A stretch of DNA of 56,828 nt from Chloroflexota bacterium. GTDB lineage: Bacteria > Chloroflexota > Anaerolineae > UBA4142 > SHND01. Below the pieces are notes generated by a model. That model was not told where the DNA came from, made no database searches, and saw only the letters and a list, made by a program, of their open reading frames with translations. The stretch covers positions 1 to 56,828 of the forward strand of contig JAKOPZ010000308.1 in assembly GCA_029778615.1 (NCBI GenBank). The letters run 5' to 3'. The position numbers and the translations under genes are program-made. Shown here in pieces: positions 26,876-38,096 of the stretch. Within the stretch, counting starts at the first letter, position 1. Each line of letters starts with the position of its first letter.

Positions 26876-27622
26876 TCAACGGCGGAAAAAATTTTTGAAA
26901 CGCTGTGCGGTGATTTCTTGGCGTAACGCCATGATGGATTCGGCGGGGAAAACATTTTGCGGACATGCTTCGGTACATTCCCACGCGCTGTGACAACGCC
27001 ACACGCCTTGTTCATCATCGGCAAGCTGTAAAAGTTTCGCGCGTTCGTTCGCGTCGGTTGTTTTATCGAGTTGGCGTTTGACGGCGGCGAGGGCGGCGGG
27101 TCCAAAAAATTTGTGGTCGGCTGCCATCGTCGGACACGCGCTCAGGCAGATGCCGCACTCGATGCAATTTTCAAAACGATTGAACGGAACGATGGCAGCA
27201 GATTCGGAGTCAAGTCCGTCGGTGTGTGCAATCGGTCTGCCATCCAATTCGTTTTCCGTTGGACGCGTGATGGTGAAATCGCTCGCCTCTTGCTTTTGAA
27301 AAAAGGATGCGACATCCACAACCAAGTCGCCGACAATCGGAAAATTTTTTAATGGCTCGATTTTGATTTCGAGCCCGATGTACTCACGCACGGGCGCGAT
27401 GCACGGCAGTTTTTCCGCGCCGTTAATTCGCACCGCGCACGTGCCGCACGACGCGTGATGACACGCGTGGCGAAACATCAAATCGCGGTCATGCTGCGCC
27501 CACGCTTGCTCAATCGCATCCAACACATTCGCCGCGTCGGGAACATTCACGTTGAATGTTTCGTACCGCTGCGCTTGATGTGGACGCGAGCGCAAAATTT
27601 TTAGCGTAACATTGAGAGACAT
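26876..27622 (-). CDS. SdhB/FrdB-like iron-sulphur subunit
   Basis: 248 residues. The N-terminal plant-ferredoxin domain has the [2Fe-2S] Cys set CHHASCGTC...C (about 55-75). The C-terminal domain has CIECGICLSACP ([4Fe-4S]) and CHSAWECTEACP ([3Fe-4S] type). Length and cluster order match complex II SdhB. No SdhA is encoded in the window; the gene immediately upstream in the operon is the GlpA-type flavoprotein. The simplest reading is an electron-transfer subunit that takes electrons from GlpA to the membrane quinone pool, but it could also serve a distant SdhA. Confidence 0.85.
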   Translation of the reverse strand: MSLNVTLKILRSRPHQAQRYETFNVNVPDAANVLDAIEQAWAQHDRDLMFRHACHHASCGTCAVRINGAEKLPCIAPVREYIGLEIKIEPLKNFPIVGDLVVDVASFFQKQEASDFTITRPTENELDGRPIAHTDGLDSESAAIVPFNRFENCIECGICLSACPTMAADHKFFGPAALAAVKRQLDKTTDANERAKLLQLADDEQGVWRCHSAWECTEACPQNVFPAESIMALRQEITAQRFKNFFRR

Positions 27623-27630
27623 GCATTCGG

Positions 27631-27702
27631 AACCGCGAATCTTTGCGAATCTCCGCGAATAAAATCTTTGGGTTCGCGTAGATTCGTGTGGATTCGCGGT
27701 TT
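27631..27702. repeat. Inverted 10-bp-period array ('CGCGAATCT'), empty form
   Basis: The left arm has three 10-bp units (CCGCGAATCT, TTGCGAATCT, CCGCGAATAA). A short loop follows, and the right arm is the inverse complement, ending GATTCGCGGTT. The outer 11 bp (AACCGCGAATC) match perfectly. The same arms bracket the GxxExxY gene at 56241-56741. Here they enclose only about 9 nt, in the glpA-sdhB spacer. Confidence 0.8.
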
Positions 27703-28865
27703 CAGTTATAAAAATCGCGATAGGAAACTAACGGCGTTGTTTTCGTTTTACATTCGGCGTTGATGCCGAGTTCGGCGCAGACGACATCGGAAACTTTTTC
27801 TGCCATGCCGCGCGCAGTGGTCGTTTTGCCGCCCGAAATGGTGATGATGCCCGCCGCGCCGCCTTGCTTGCGATGATTGAATGCTTCGAACGTGCGCGAA
27901 AAATCGCGCGCGTCTATATTCGCGCTGGCGATGAGGGGACGCGCGACTGCCATCACGCCGCGTTGTCTTGCTTGCCTCAAAATCGGCATCAGCAATTCGC
28001 CCGCGCACATCATGGTATCAATTTGGTCTTGGGGAATTTCAATCGCATCGGGAGACGTAACGCGCCATGACGTTGTGCCAATAATGGACGTGTTGCGAAT
28101 GGGAACCACAATATCGCCGTCGTGCGGTCTGTGCATTCGATTGATGACCATGTTGTTGAAACGTTTGCCAAGCGTCACCATCACACCCGCCGTTGGCGCG
28201 ACGGGGACATCTACGTTCGCCATCGCCGCCAACATGCCCGCCCACGCGCCTGTTGCGTTCACCACCAAGTCCGCGCCGAGTGTTTCCGTTTTGCCCGTGC
28301 GGTGGTCGAAAACTCGAACGCCCGCGACAGAATTTCCTTGAAATACCAAATCGCTCACTTCGGTAAAGTTGCGAATCGTCGCGCCGTTTTTTTTCGCGGT
28401 CGCAAGAAAGGATGTACAAAAACGCCACGGCTCGAATACGCCATCGGGAACTTGGACAGCGCCTTTGATATTGGGATTCAAGAATGGTTCGATTCGCAAT
28501 GCTTGTTCCACAGGAATTTCGCGCGCGGGGATGTGACATTCTTGGCAGCCCGCGAGAAATTTTTCTTGGAACGCGTAATCCTCATCATCGAGCGCGACAA
28601 ACAAGCCATCGTTCAGTTCGAGCGCGTGCGGCATGATGCGGCGCAAAATCAAATTCTCTTGAATGCACTCTATCGCGCCCTCTTGGTCGTTCACGCAATA
28701 GCGTCCGCCCGAATGCAGCAAACAATGATTGCGCCCCGTCGTCCCCGAAGCAATCTCGCCGCGTTCGATGACGGTCACGCGCAAGCCGCGCAGTGCGAGG
28801 TCATGCGCGGTCGCGGAACCTGTTGAACCCGCGCCGATGATGAGGACGTGAGGTTTGCTGCTCAT
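27702..28865 (-). CDS. glpA: FAD-dependent glycerol-3-phosphate dehydrogenase (GlpA type)
   Basis: 387 residues. VLIIGAGSTGSATAHDLALRG is the FAD Rossmann motif. ASGTTGRNHCLLHSGGRYCVND matches the GlpA/GlpD flavin region, and ISGGKTTTARGMAEKV the C-terminal FAD contact. It lacks the C-terminal [2Fe-2S] BFD domain found in E. coli GlpA. ATG 28865 is chosen because glpK ends at 28873; the ribosome-like AGGA is very close to the start. It oxidises glycerol-3-phosphate to DHAP. The natural acceptor would be the SdhB/C/D-like subunits encoded immediately downstream, an inference from gene order. Confidence 0.9.
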   Translation of the reverse strand: MSSKPHVLIIGAGSTGSATAHDLALRGLRVTVIERGEIASGTTGRNHCLLHSGGRYCVNDQEGAIECIQENLILRRIMPHALELNDGLFVALDDEDYAFQEKFLAGCQECHIPAREIPVEQALRIEPFLNPNIKGAVQVPDGVFEPWRFCTSFLATAKKNGATIRNFTEVSDLVFQGNSVAGVRVFDHRTGKTETLGADLVVNATGAWAGMLAAMANVDVPVAPTAGVMVTLGKRFNNMVINRMHRPHDGDIVVPIRNTSIIGTTSWRVTSPDAIEIPQDQIDTMMCAGELLMPILRQARQRGVMAVARPLIASANIDARDFSRTFEAFNHRKQGGAAGIITISGGKTTTARGMAEKVSDVVCAELGINAECKTKTTPLVSYRDFYN

Positions 28866-28872
28866 TCCTGTT

Positions 28873-30366
28873 CTACACCCAATCAAACGTGCGCGTGACC
28901 GCTTTCTTCCAACCCGCGTACAATTCATCGCGTTTGGTCGCATCCATCGTGGGCTGCCATTCTTTGTCCTTGCCCCAGTTCTCGCGCAGAGATTGTAGAT
29001 TGTCCCAAAACCCTACCGCGAGTCCTGCCGCGTATGCCGCGCCGAGTGAGGTCGTTTCGGCAACGGTCGGACGAATCACCGGCACGCCGAGAATGTCCGC
29101 CTGAAATTGCATGAGCAAATTATTTCTCACCATGCCGCCGTCCACTTTTAACGCGGTGAGTGGCACGCCCGAATCCGCGTTCATCGCGTCCAACACCTCG
29201 CGCGTTTGATACGCGGTCGCTTCGAGCGCGGCGCGTGCGATGTGATTGCGATTGATGAACCGCGTGAGCCCGACGAATACGCCGCGCGCATCACTGCGCC
29301 AGTACGGGGCGAACAATCCCGAAAACGCGGGGACGATGTACATGCCGCCCGCATCGGGAACGGACGCGGCGTAATCTTCGACATGCTTGGAATAATCGAA
29401 CATGCGGAGATTGTCGCGCAGCCACTGCACCAGCGCGCCCGCAATCGCAATCGAACCTTCAAGACAATACACTGCCGGTTGATTGCCGATTTTGTAACCG
29501 AGCGTAGTGAGGAGACCGCTTTTACTCGGAACAATTTTGGTTCCGGTGTTCAAGAGCATAAAGCAGCCGGTGCCGTATGTGTTTTTTGCTTCGCCGACAT
29601 CGAAACAAGTCTGTCCAAACAACGCGGCTTGCTGGTCGCCCAAGTCGCCCGCGATAGGAATGCCCGCGAGTGCGCCGGTTGCATTGCCATACACGTCCGA
29701 TGACGCGCGGATGGTCGGAAGCATCGAACGCGGAATGCCTATCACGTTGAGCATGTCCGCGTCCCAATCCAGCGTTTCGAGATTCATCAACATGGTGCGC
29801 GACGCGTTGGAAACATCGGTGACGTGAATGCCGCCATTCGTGCCGCCCGTCATGTTCCAAATGAGCCACGTGTCAATGTTGCCGAATGCGAGCGCGCCCG
29901 CTTCGGCTGCCGCGCGCGCGCCGTCCACGTTGTCGAGAATCCATTTGATTTTGGGTCCCGAAAAGTATGTGGCGAGAGGCAAACCGACTTGGCGGCGAAA
30001 ACGGTCTTGTCCGCCGTCTTGCGCGAGCTCGCTGCAAAATTGGTCGGTGCGCGTGTCTTGCCACACAATCGCGTTGTAGACAGGTCGCCCCGTTTTGCGA
30101 TTCCACACCACCGTCGTTTCGCGTTGGTTGGTGATACCGACGGCGGCAATCTCTTTCAGTTCAATCGCGCCTTTTGCCAACGCGCCCGCGATGACGGCTT
30201 GCACCGCGCCCCAAATTTCGATCGGGTCATGTTCCACCCAACCGGGTTTGGGATAAATTTGTTCGTGTTCTTTTTGGTCGTACGCAACCACTTGCCCGCT
30301 GTGGTCAAAAATCATACAGCGCGAACTGGTCGTACCTTGGTCTACTGCGGCGACAAATTTGGACAT
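28873..30366 (-). CDS. glpK: Glycerol kinase
   Basis: 497 residues, standard length. [16 protein letters not shown] is the phosphate-1 motif and [15 protein letters not shown] the glycerol-site region. [21 protein letters not shown] and [20 protein letters not shown] complete the FGGY family pattern. It supplies glycerol-3-phosphate to the flavoprotein encoded next. It is third in the operon after dhaK and dhaL, separated from dhaL by a self-complementary spacer. Confidence 0.97.
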   Translation of the reverse strand: MSKFVAAVDQGTTSSRCMIFDHSGQVVAYDQKEHEQIYPKPGWVEHDPIEIWGAVQAVIAGALAKGAIELKEIAAVGITNQRETTVVWNRKTGRPVYNAIVWQDTRTDQFCSELAQDGGQDRFRRQVGLPLATYFSGPKIKWILDNVDGARAAAEAGALAFGNIDTWLIWNMTGGTNGGIHVTDVSNASRTMLMNLETLDWDADMLNVIGIPRSMLPTIRASSDVYGNATGALAGIPIAGDLGDQQAALFGQTCFDVGEAKNTYGTGCFMLLNTGTKIVPSKSGLLTTLGYKIGNQPAVYCLEGSIAIAGALVQWLRDNLRMFDYSKHVEDYAASVPDAGGMYIVPAFSGLFAPYWRSDARGVFVGLTRFINRNHIARAALEATAYQTREVLDAMNADSGVPLTALKVDGGMVRNNLLMQFQADILGVPVIRPTVAETTSLGAAYAAGLAVGFWDNLQSLRENWGKDKEWQPTMDATKRDELYAGWKKAVTRTFDWV

Positions 30367-30379
30367 GTTTTGTCTCGTT

Positions 30380-30452
30380 GCAAAAAAGGTAGAAGGTATC
30401 AGGTAGTAGGTAGTAGGACACAGGTCACCTGCTACTTGCTACCTACTACTTG
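30380..30452. repeat. Self-complementary 'GGTAGTA' array in the dhaL-glpK spacer
   Basis: CAGGTAGTAGGTAGTAGG on one side and GCTACCTACTACTTGC on the other can pair over about 10-12 nt, with an ACAGGTCACCTG palindrome in between. Word sequence differs from the other spacer arrays, but the design is the same. Confidence 0.6.
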
Positions 30453-31091
30453 CTATCTGGCCTTTCCCCACGTCTCCGCTGCCGTTCGCATCAGGTACCA
30501 CGATGAAGTTGCGCCGGGGTCTTGATGTCCGACACTGCGCTCGCCAAGATAACTCGCGCGTCCTTTGCGCGCAATGAGCGGGATGGTTGCTTCCATACCC
30601 TGTTTAGTTGCGTCCGCCGCCGCGCGCAATGCGTCTGAAATGAAAGCGCCCGCGTCGCGTTGTGTTTTGAGTGCGGTCAACGCAGGACTGAGCGCGTCCA
30701 CCATCGTCTTGTCGCCAATTTGCGCTTTGCCGCGCATCACCACACCATCGTAACCTGCCTGCATCGCCGCAATCCAATCGTCGAGTGTCAATTCCATTTT
30801 GTCGGCAGTTGCATTGCCCATTTGCATAAAGAACGTTCCGTACAACGGACCACTCGCGCCGCCAACGGTCGAAACCAACTTCATGCCAACCGTTTTGAAA
30901 ATGGAACCGATGTCTTTATCGGCAACCCCGGGCAAGATGGTCAACACCGCTTGCATGCCGCGATTCATATTCGCGCCATGGTCGCCGTCGCCAATATCGG
31001 AATCGAGCTGCGTGAGATACGCGGCATTTTCGTTAATCGCCGCTGCAAATGCTTCGAGCCAATCGAGAACCGCGTCGCGTGAAATGGTCAT
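30453..31091 (-). CDS. dhaL: DHA kinase ADP-binding subunit DhaL
   Basis: 212 residues. LDSDIGDGDHGANMNRGMQA contains the Asp cluster that holds two Mg and ADP. GGASGPLYGTFFMQMG, GYDGVVMRGKAQIGDKTMVDAL and GRASYLGERSVGHQDPGATS are the conserved glycine-rich and base-contact loops. In the PTS-dependent enzyme ADP stays bound and is rephosphorylated by DhaM, which is encoded at the operon end. It follows dhaK with a 73-nt spacer. Confidence 0.96.
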   Translation of the reverse strand: MTISRDAVLDWLEAFAAAINENAAYLTQLDSDIGDGDHGANMNRGMQAVLTILPGVADKDIGSIFKTVGMKLVSTVGGASGPLYGTFFMQMGNATADKMELTLDDWIAAMQAGYDGVVMRGKAQIGDKTMVDALSPALTALKTQRDAGAFISDALRAAADATKQGMEATIPLIARKGRASYLGERSVGHQDPGATSSWYLMRTAAETWGKAR

Positions 31092-31092
31092 C

Positions 31093-31162
31093 TGACGAAG
31101 GACAAAGGACGAAGGACCAACAACGCACTTGCGTTCGTCTTTGGTCGTTCGTCGTCTGTCAG
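31093..31162. repeat. Self-complementary 'GACGAAGGAC' array in the dhaK-dhaL spacer
   Basis: GACGAAGGACAAAGGACGAAGGACC on the left and GTCTTTGGTCGTTCGTCGTC on the right are approximate inverse complements. Another member of the operon-spacer hairpin class. Confidence 0.55.
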
Positions 31163-31164
31163 TC

Positions 31165-32166
31165 TTATGCGCCCCACCGCAGTCCCGGCGTTTTCACCGG
31201 CGCATCCCACAGTTGTTTCAGTTCGTCATCCAGTTTCAACAGCGTAATCGAACAGCCCGCCATCTCGAGCGAAGTGATGTACGAGCCAATGAGATTGCGC
31301 GCGATGGTGATGCCGCGCGCGGTGAGGAAAGTGTTCAGCTCGTTGTATACCACGTAAAGTTCGATTAACGGTGTGCCGCCCATGCCGTTTACAAATGCCA
31401 GCACCTCTTCGCCGGAAGAGTACGGCAAATCGTCCACGATTGCTGTCGCCATCATTTCCACAATTTCGTGCGCGGATTTCATTTTCATCCGCTCGCGTCC
31501 GGGCTCGCCGTGAATGCCAATGCCGATTTCCATTTCGTCATCGCCGATTTCAAAAGTGGGTCTGCCCGCGTGCGGCACGGTACAGCTTGTGAGTGCCATG
31601 CCCATCGAGCGCCCGTTCTCGTTCACCTTGTTGGCGATGGCGGTCACTTGAGAAAGCGAATCTCCGCGCTCTGCCGCCGCGCCCGCGATTTTTTCCAACA
31701 GAACCGTAACACCCACCCCGCGCCGTCCTGCCGTGTACAGCGAATCCTTGACTGCCACATCGTCATTCGTGACAACGGCAGCGACTTGAATGCCTTGACC
31801 GCGCGCGAGGTCGGCTGCCATTTCAAAATTCATCACGTCGCCCGTGTAATTTTTGATAATGTGCAAAACGCCCGCGCCGCCGTTGACGGTTTTGGTCGCT
31901 TCGAGCACTTGGTCCGGCGTGGGCGAAGTGAACACTGCGCCAGGGCACGCGGCGTCGAGCATCCCTTTGCCGACGAAACCACCGTGCATCGGCTCGTGTC
32001 CCGAACCGCCGCCCGAAACGAGCGCGACTTTGCCATTGACCGGCGCGTCCGCGCGTACGATAAAGTTCGGGTCAAAATGAACCTTGACCAAATCGGGATG
32101 CGCGGCGGCGATGCCTTGCAATTCTTCCGTCACCAATGTCTCGGACGAGTTGATTAGTTTTTTCAT
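31165..32166 (-). CDS. dhaK: DHA kinase substrate-binding subunit DhaK
   Basis: 333 residues from ATG 32166. [20 protein letters not shown] and [12 protein letters not shown] are conserved loops. H219 in GIGIHGEPG forms the covalent hemiaminal with dihydroxyacetone. [18 protein letters not shown] closes the domain. It phosphorylates dihydroxyacetone using DhaL and DhaM. First gene of the eight-gene minus-strand operon. The frame is open upstream to 32202, but that extension is unlike the family. Confidence 0.97.
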   Translation of the reverse strand: MKKLINSSETLVTEELQGIAAAHPDLVKVHFDPNFIVRADAPVNGKVALVSGGGSGHEPMHGGFVGKGMLDAACPGAVFTSPTPDQVLEATKTVNGGAGVLHIIKNYTGDVMNFEMAADLARGQGIQVAAVVTNDDVAVKDSLYTAGRRGVGVTVLLEKIAGAAAERGDSLSQVTAIANKVNENGRSMGMALTSCTVPHAGRPTFEIGDDEMEIGIGIHGEPGRERMKMKSAHEIVEMMATAIVDDLPYSSGEEVLAFVNGMGGTPLIELYVVYNELNTFLTARGITIARNLIGSYITSLEMAGCSITLLKLDDELKQLWDAPVKTPGLRWGA

Positions 32167-32253
32167 TGAGCAGCTTTTCCGTTCTTGGTTTTGGAGGACC
32201 AAAGGTTTGTGAATAATCGAGTCGGCTTGGCAAAATCCAATGTGCTCGGGGGT

Positions 32254-32314
32254 AAAAAGACCTTTCGTAGTTTTGTGCGAACGGCGTTCACAAGAAACCC
32301 GAAAGGCCTTTTTT
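32254..32314. terminator. Long imperfect hairpin downstream of katG
   Basis: Arms of 29 nt (32254-32282 and 32286-32314) pair with a few mismatches around a GGC loop, with A/T runs on both sides (AAAAAGACCTTTCG...CGAAAGGCCTTTTTT). On the minus strand it follows katG and would terminate it. It also lies upstream of dhaK. Confidence 0.7.
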
Positions 32315-32336
32315 CCCCAAAGCCAAGTCGTTTGCG

Positions 32337-34580
<2,244 letters not shown>

Positions 34581-34954
34581 ATACGTTGATTTTCAAAAAT
34601 CAGTGAGGTAGTGATTCAGCATCCATATCATAAGTTACTATTGCTGAAAGTCAACTGACTTGCAAATCCGCGCGCCCGTACGATGCCCTTTAATGTATTC
34701 CGAAACAAGAGCTCGGGGCGTGGTGTATCGGACGCGCGATTATGGAGCGCGATTACATCGGCGCAGTTGAAAATTTTCTCGCTGTCGCGCATCGCGACGG
34801 TGTTGTTTGCTAACGCCGTAGCGGAGGGAGGTGGACTTGTGCAAAGCGGATTGAACGCGCAGACAAGTGGAATATATTCGCCGCGTGACAATAGAGTCTT
34901 TCGTACCAGGTCACCGCCGCACGTCTGGCACGCGCGCGGCGTTTATGGATTTGG
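34581..34954. other. Stretch without a recognised gene
   Basis: Open frames on both strands (plus 34683-34982; minus 34628-34891) encode sequences I do not recognise, without ribosome sites or conserved motifs. The GC pattern is less GCGC-rich than the neighbours, so the DNA could be a remnant of something inserted. Confidence 0.4.
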
Positions 34955-36030
34955 TTATGGCAGCTCCGCTGTTACAAAATAGCATTTCTGCAGCGCCAAC
35001 GCGACATTCACCAACGCAATCATAACGGGCACCTCGATGAGCGGTCCAATCACAGCCGCAAACGCTTCGCCGGATTGAATTCCAAAGACGGCAACCGCTA
35101 CGGCGATCGCCAATTCAAAATTATTGCTCGCCGCTGTGAACGCAATCGTCGTCGTCTTGGAATAGTCCGCGCCAAGCCGATGCCCCATCCAAAAGCTGAC
35201 CAAGAACATAGTGACGAAATAGAGGCGAGCGGTATCGCAATCCGCACAACGTCCAGCGGGATTTGGACAATGAGTTCGCCTTTCAAACTGAACATGACAA
35301 TGATCGTGAACAAGAGCGCCAGCAACGTAATCGGGCTGATACGCGGGACGAACACGTGGTCGTACCAAGCGCGTCCTTTAACACGCACGACCCAAAACCG
35401 CGTCAAGAATCCGGCGAGCATCGGAATGCCCAAATAAAGAAACACACTCTGCGCGATGTCGCCGATGCCAATTTGGACGATGTTCCCTTGCAACCCAATC
35501 AGACCCGGAAGTACCGTGATAAAAACGTACGCGTACATGCTGTAAAAGAGTACTTGAAAGACGCTGTTGAAGGCGACCAATCCGGCCGCATATTCTGTAT
35601 CGCCCTTTGCCAATTCATTCCATACAATCACCATCGCGATACAGCGCGCCAAACCAATCAAAATCAATCCCACCATGTACGAAGGATACTCGCGCAAAAA
35701 AACCACCGCGAGCACAAACATCAGCACCGGACCGATGACCCAATTTTGCAAAAGCGAGATTCCGAGAATTCTCGTATTGCGAAAGACCTTGCCAAGTTCT
35801 TCATATTTCACTTTGGCAAACGGTGGATACATCATCAGAATCAGACCAACGGCAATCGGCAAATTTGTCGTTCCAATCTGAAACTGGTTGATAAAGCTTT
35901 CAACACCGGGAATGAGCGAACCGAGCGCGACGCCAAGCCCCATTGCTGCGAATATCCATACGGTCAGATAACGGTCGAGCGTTGATAAACGCCGCACCGG
36001 TTTTGTATTAACGGAAAAGGTTGAAGCCAT
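34955..36030 (-). pseudogene. ACR3-type arsenite efflux transporter with a frameshift
   Basis: Two frames add up to one full ACR3 protein (~355 residues, 10 membrane helices). The upstream frame reads [20 protein letters not shown]..., with the substrate Cys in [12 protein letters not shown], down to [10 protein letters not shown]. The downstream frame continues [27 protein letters not shown] and [17 protein letters not shown]. The switch lies at about 35222-35229, where one base appears missing in a CGCCTC context. Either a true recent mutation or a sequencing error. No arsR or arsC is visible. ATG 36030 is assumed; TTG 36048 is possible. Confidence 0.85.
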
Positions 36031-36049
36031 AATGGCTATGTCAGTCAAG

Positions 36050-36080
36050 CCCCCTCATTGCATCGTGTGCAATGAGGGGG
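36050..36080. other. 12-bp perfect hairpin between the ACR3 and UroD-like genes
   Basis: CCCCCTCATTGC (36050-36061), 7-nt loop, GCAATGAGGGGG (36069-36080). There is no clear T run on the minus strand. It could end the upstream UroD-like transcript or act as an operator for the transporter gene. Confidence 0.5.
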
Positions 36081-36211
36081 TTTGTGCGCCAAGAAATGAA
36101 TCGCTTGGTAATTCGCAACAAAGCGTAAAGCGCGCCGGTTGCGGACAGGACAATAAAGTGTCCTAATTTGGTGTGCGGTTTAGGAAATGCTGTTTCAAAT
36201 AGAGCGCGCTG

Positions 36212-37252
36212 TCAAGAGTAATCATCGCTGCACGCGGCGACGAGCGCGCGTACATTTTCTGCCGGAGTTTGTAAATACAAATCACAGCCGGGCATCACTG
36301 CATCAACGCCCGCGTCTCTGGCGTTTTGAACGGCGGCGCGAATCGTTTCCGCATCTCCGTGCGCAATCACGCGCACGGGGTCGAGATTGCCAAACAAGAG
36401 CGCGTCGCGTCCCAGAATTTCGCGTGAACGCGCAAGGTCGTTGGAATGTTCGACGTGCAGCGCGGACGCGCCCGCACGCGCGAGCAGTTCCATCGCCCGG
36501 TTTGTGTTCCCGCATACGCTCAAAATCGTCGGCGCGGGAATGGCGGCGATGACGCGCTGTAAACGCGGCAAGAGCAATTCCCCAAACGCGCGCGGACCCA
36601 GCACGCCCGGCGAGCCGCCCATTTCGTGAATGGTAATGAAATCCGCGCCCGCGTCATGATACGCGTTCGCGACGGTGATTAACGCGTCGCAAAAAATATC
36701 GAGCGCGTGCGCAACTGCACGCGGCGAACGTTTCACATCGAGTAGCAGTGTTTCAAAATCTATCGTGTACATGCCGAGTGTGAACGGTCCCGCCATCCAC
36801 GCGCCGACGACAATGTTTTCGCCGACGCGTTGTTTCAAATGACGCAGCGCGTCACAAATGAGCGGAACGCGCCCGCGCCGCGCGAAATCGCCGCGCGGCA
36901 TTTTCACATCTGCCGGTGAAGCAAACAGCGGCTGCGCGGGAATTGCCCACATTGCCTGGGGCATCTCTGCGCGAAAATCTATTGGCGCGCCGAACGCTTC
37001 TGCTTCCGTAATCAAATCGGCGGGCAGCGTCGCGGACTGCCAGCCGTACAGCTCGTACGCCGACGCGGCGGCAGTGACCAATCTTTGCGCGTCGTGATGA
37101 ATTTCGTCAAATTTCAGTCCGCGCGTTTCGAGCGCGGGTTCGGTGATTGTCGAGAGCGCGCTGAAACACGGAACTGTTGCAGAGCGTTGTCCGCGCAGTA
37201 AATTGAGAATCGCCGCGCGTGACGATTCAAGAGGATTCGCCAAGGATGACAA
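36212..37252 (-). CDS. Uroporphyrinogen decarboxylase/MtaA-CmuA family protein
   Basis: About 346 residues. HEMGGSPGVLGPRAFGELLLP, LFGNLDPVRVIAHGDAETIR and VMPGCDLYLQTPAENVRALV are characteristic of corrinoid methyltransferase-type (MtaA/CmuA) members rather than of true HemE. Family methyltransferases use an HxC...C zinc site. Here the first part reads SVCGNT, so the His is Ser, while both Cys remain. Zinc binding or activity may differ. The start is uncertain: TTG 37252 or TTG 37243, both overlapping the end of the upstream gene. No corrinoid protein or partner methyltransferase is nearby, so the substrate is unknown. Confidence 0.75.
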   Translation of the reverse strand: MSSLANPLESSRAAILNLLRGQRSATVPCFSALSTITEPALETRGLKFDEIHHDAQRLVTAAASAYELYGWQSATLPADLITEAEAFGAPIDFRAEMPQAMWAIPAQPLFASPADVKMPRGDFARRGRVPLICDALRHLKQRVGENIVVGAWMAGPFTLGMYTIDFETLLLDVKRSPRAVAHALDIFCDALITVANAYHDAGADFITIHEMGGSPGVLGPRAFGELLLPRLQRVIAAIPAPTILSVCGNTNRAMELLARAGASALHVEHSNDLARSREILGRDALLFGNLDPVRVIAHGDAETIRAAVQNARDAGVDAVMPGCDLYLQTPAENVRALVAACSDDYS

Positions 37253-38060
37253 AATAGTGCGTGGGGAAACGAAAGTTGATTTGGATACGGTCGCCGCAGC
37301 TGGGCGCGGGCGGCGTTGTTCCCACCGCGCACGGTTGGACGAAATGCGCGCCGTTTCGCACAGTGAGCGCGGTGTACGCGTTCGGCGGGACGGTTTCTTG
37401 GAATTGATTGTCAACAAAAAAATCTTGCGGCGACTGGGCGCGATTCAGCACGAGCAGAACACTGTTTGCGCCGGTGACGAGAGGATGGTTCGAGTCAAAC
37501 ATTTCCCAAACATCCGGATTGGGCGCGGCGGAATAGTTTTTAGCGAAACAGTTTTCCGGCGCGTTGTAATCACTGCCCAAAACACATTGCTTGAATTCGT
37601 GCGTACCTGGCGTAATACGCAGGGGCTGATACGCGCCGCTATTGATGGTGGTGAGCGACTGACCGTCCACAAAAAACTCCATCGCACGCGGCAAATTGTT
37701 AATGAGCAGCAGCGTGATGACATTGCTGCGCGTCGGCGAGGGCGGAAGCGGCGTCGCGCTCGCGGCACGCAATTCCGTTGGCGGCGAAAATGGGGTTTCG
37801 GTTGCAGTGGGTGCGAGAGTGTTGGGCAACGTCGTAGCTGTTGGCGCAGCACTCGTTTCCGTCGGCACAACATTGTTCGCTTGCGCGCCGAAAGTCTGCG
37901 GCGGTGTGGCGGTGATGATGATAGGCGTCGGCGTCGGTTGGGAACGATTCATCAAATTGGGCAGCTGTGAAATGAGCGCGGCAAGAATCGTAGCGGTGGC
38001 GCCGACGATGGCGATGTAAAGCGGCGTGCGGTCGCGCGGCGCGGATTTATTTTCACTCAT
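37227..38060 (-). CDS. Membrane-anchored protein with two ~75-residue beta repeats
   Basis: 277 residues from ATG 38060. A cytoplasmic N-terminus, one transmembrane helix (about 16-36, YIAIVGATATILAALISQL) and a long T/P/A linker are followed by two related domains. Both have 'hhLLVLN...hhFFVD...hTVPPNAYxxLxVxxGxHxFxxC' patterns, so probably a tandem duplication. Cys pairs in each suggest disulphides outside the cell. No family recognised. Confidence 0.6.
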   Translation of the reverse strand: MSENKSAPRDRTPLYIAIVGATATILAALISQLPNLMNRSQPTPTPIIITATPPQTFGAQANNVVPTETSAAPTATTLPNTLAPTATETPFSPPTELRAASATPLPPSPTRSNVITLLLINNLPRAMEFFVDGQSLTTINSGAYQPLRITPGTHEFKQCVLGSDYNAPENCFAKNYSAAPNPDVWEMFDSNHPLVTGANSVLLVLNRAQSPQDFFVDNQFQETVPPNAYTALTVRNGAHFVQPCAVGTTPPAPSCGDRIQINFRFPTHYFVILGESS

Positions 38061-38096
38061 GCTCGTCAAACAAGTCTTTTTATGTGCGTGCGGCGA

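Noticed and set aside
27631-27702. CRISPR-like short repeat cluster
   Set aside because: 10-bp period words in inverted arrangement without spacers; not a CRISPR array. No CRISPR or cas gene seen in the window.
34683-34982. 99-codon plus-strand frame beside katG
   Set aside because: No ribosome site, no recognisable motif, and it overlaps an equally unconvincing minus-strand frame and the end of the ACR3 gene.
36050-36080. Strong hairpin as a clear terminator
   Set aside because: No T run follows on the minus strand; kept only as an undetermined structure.
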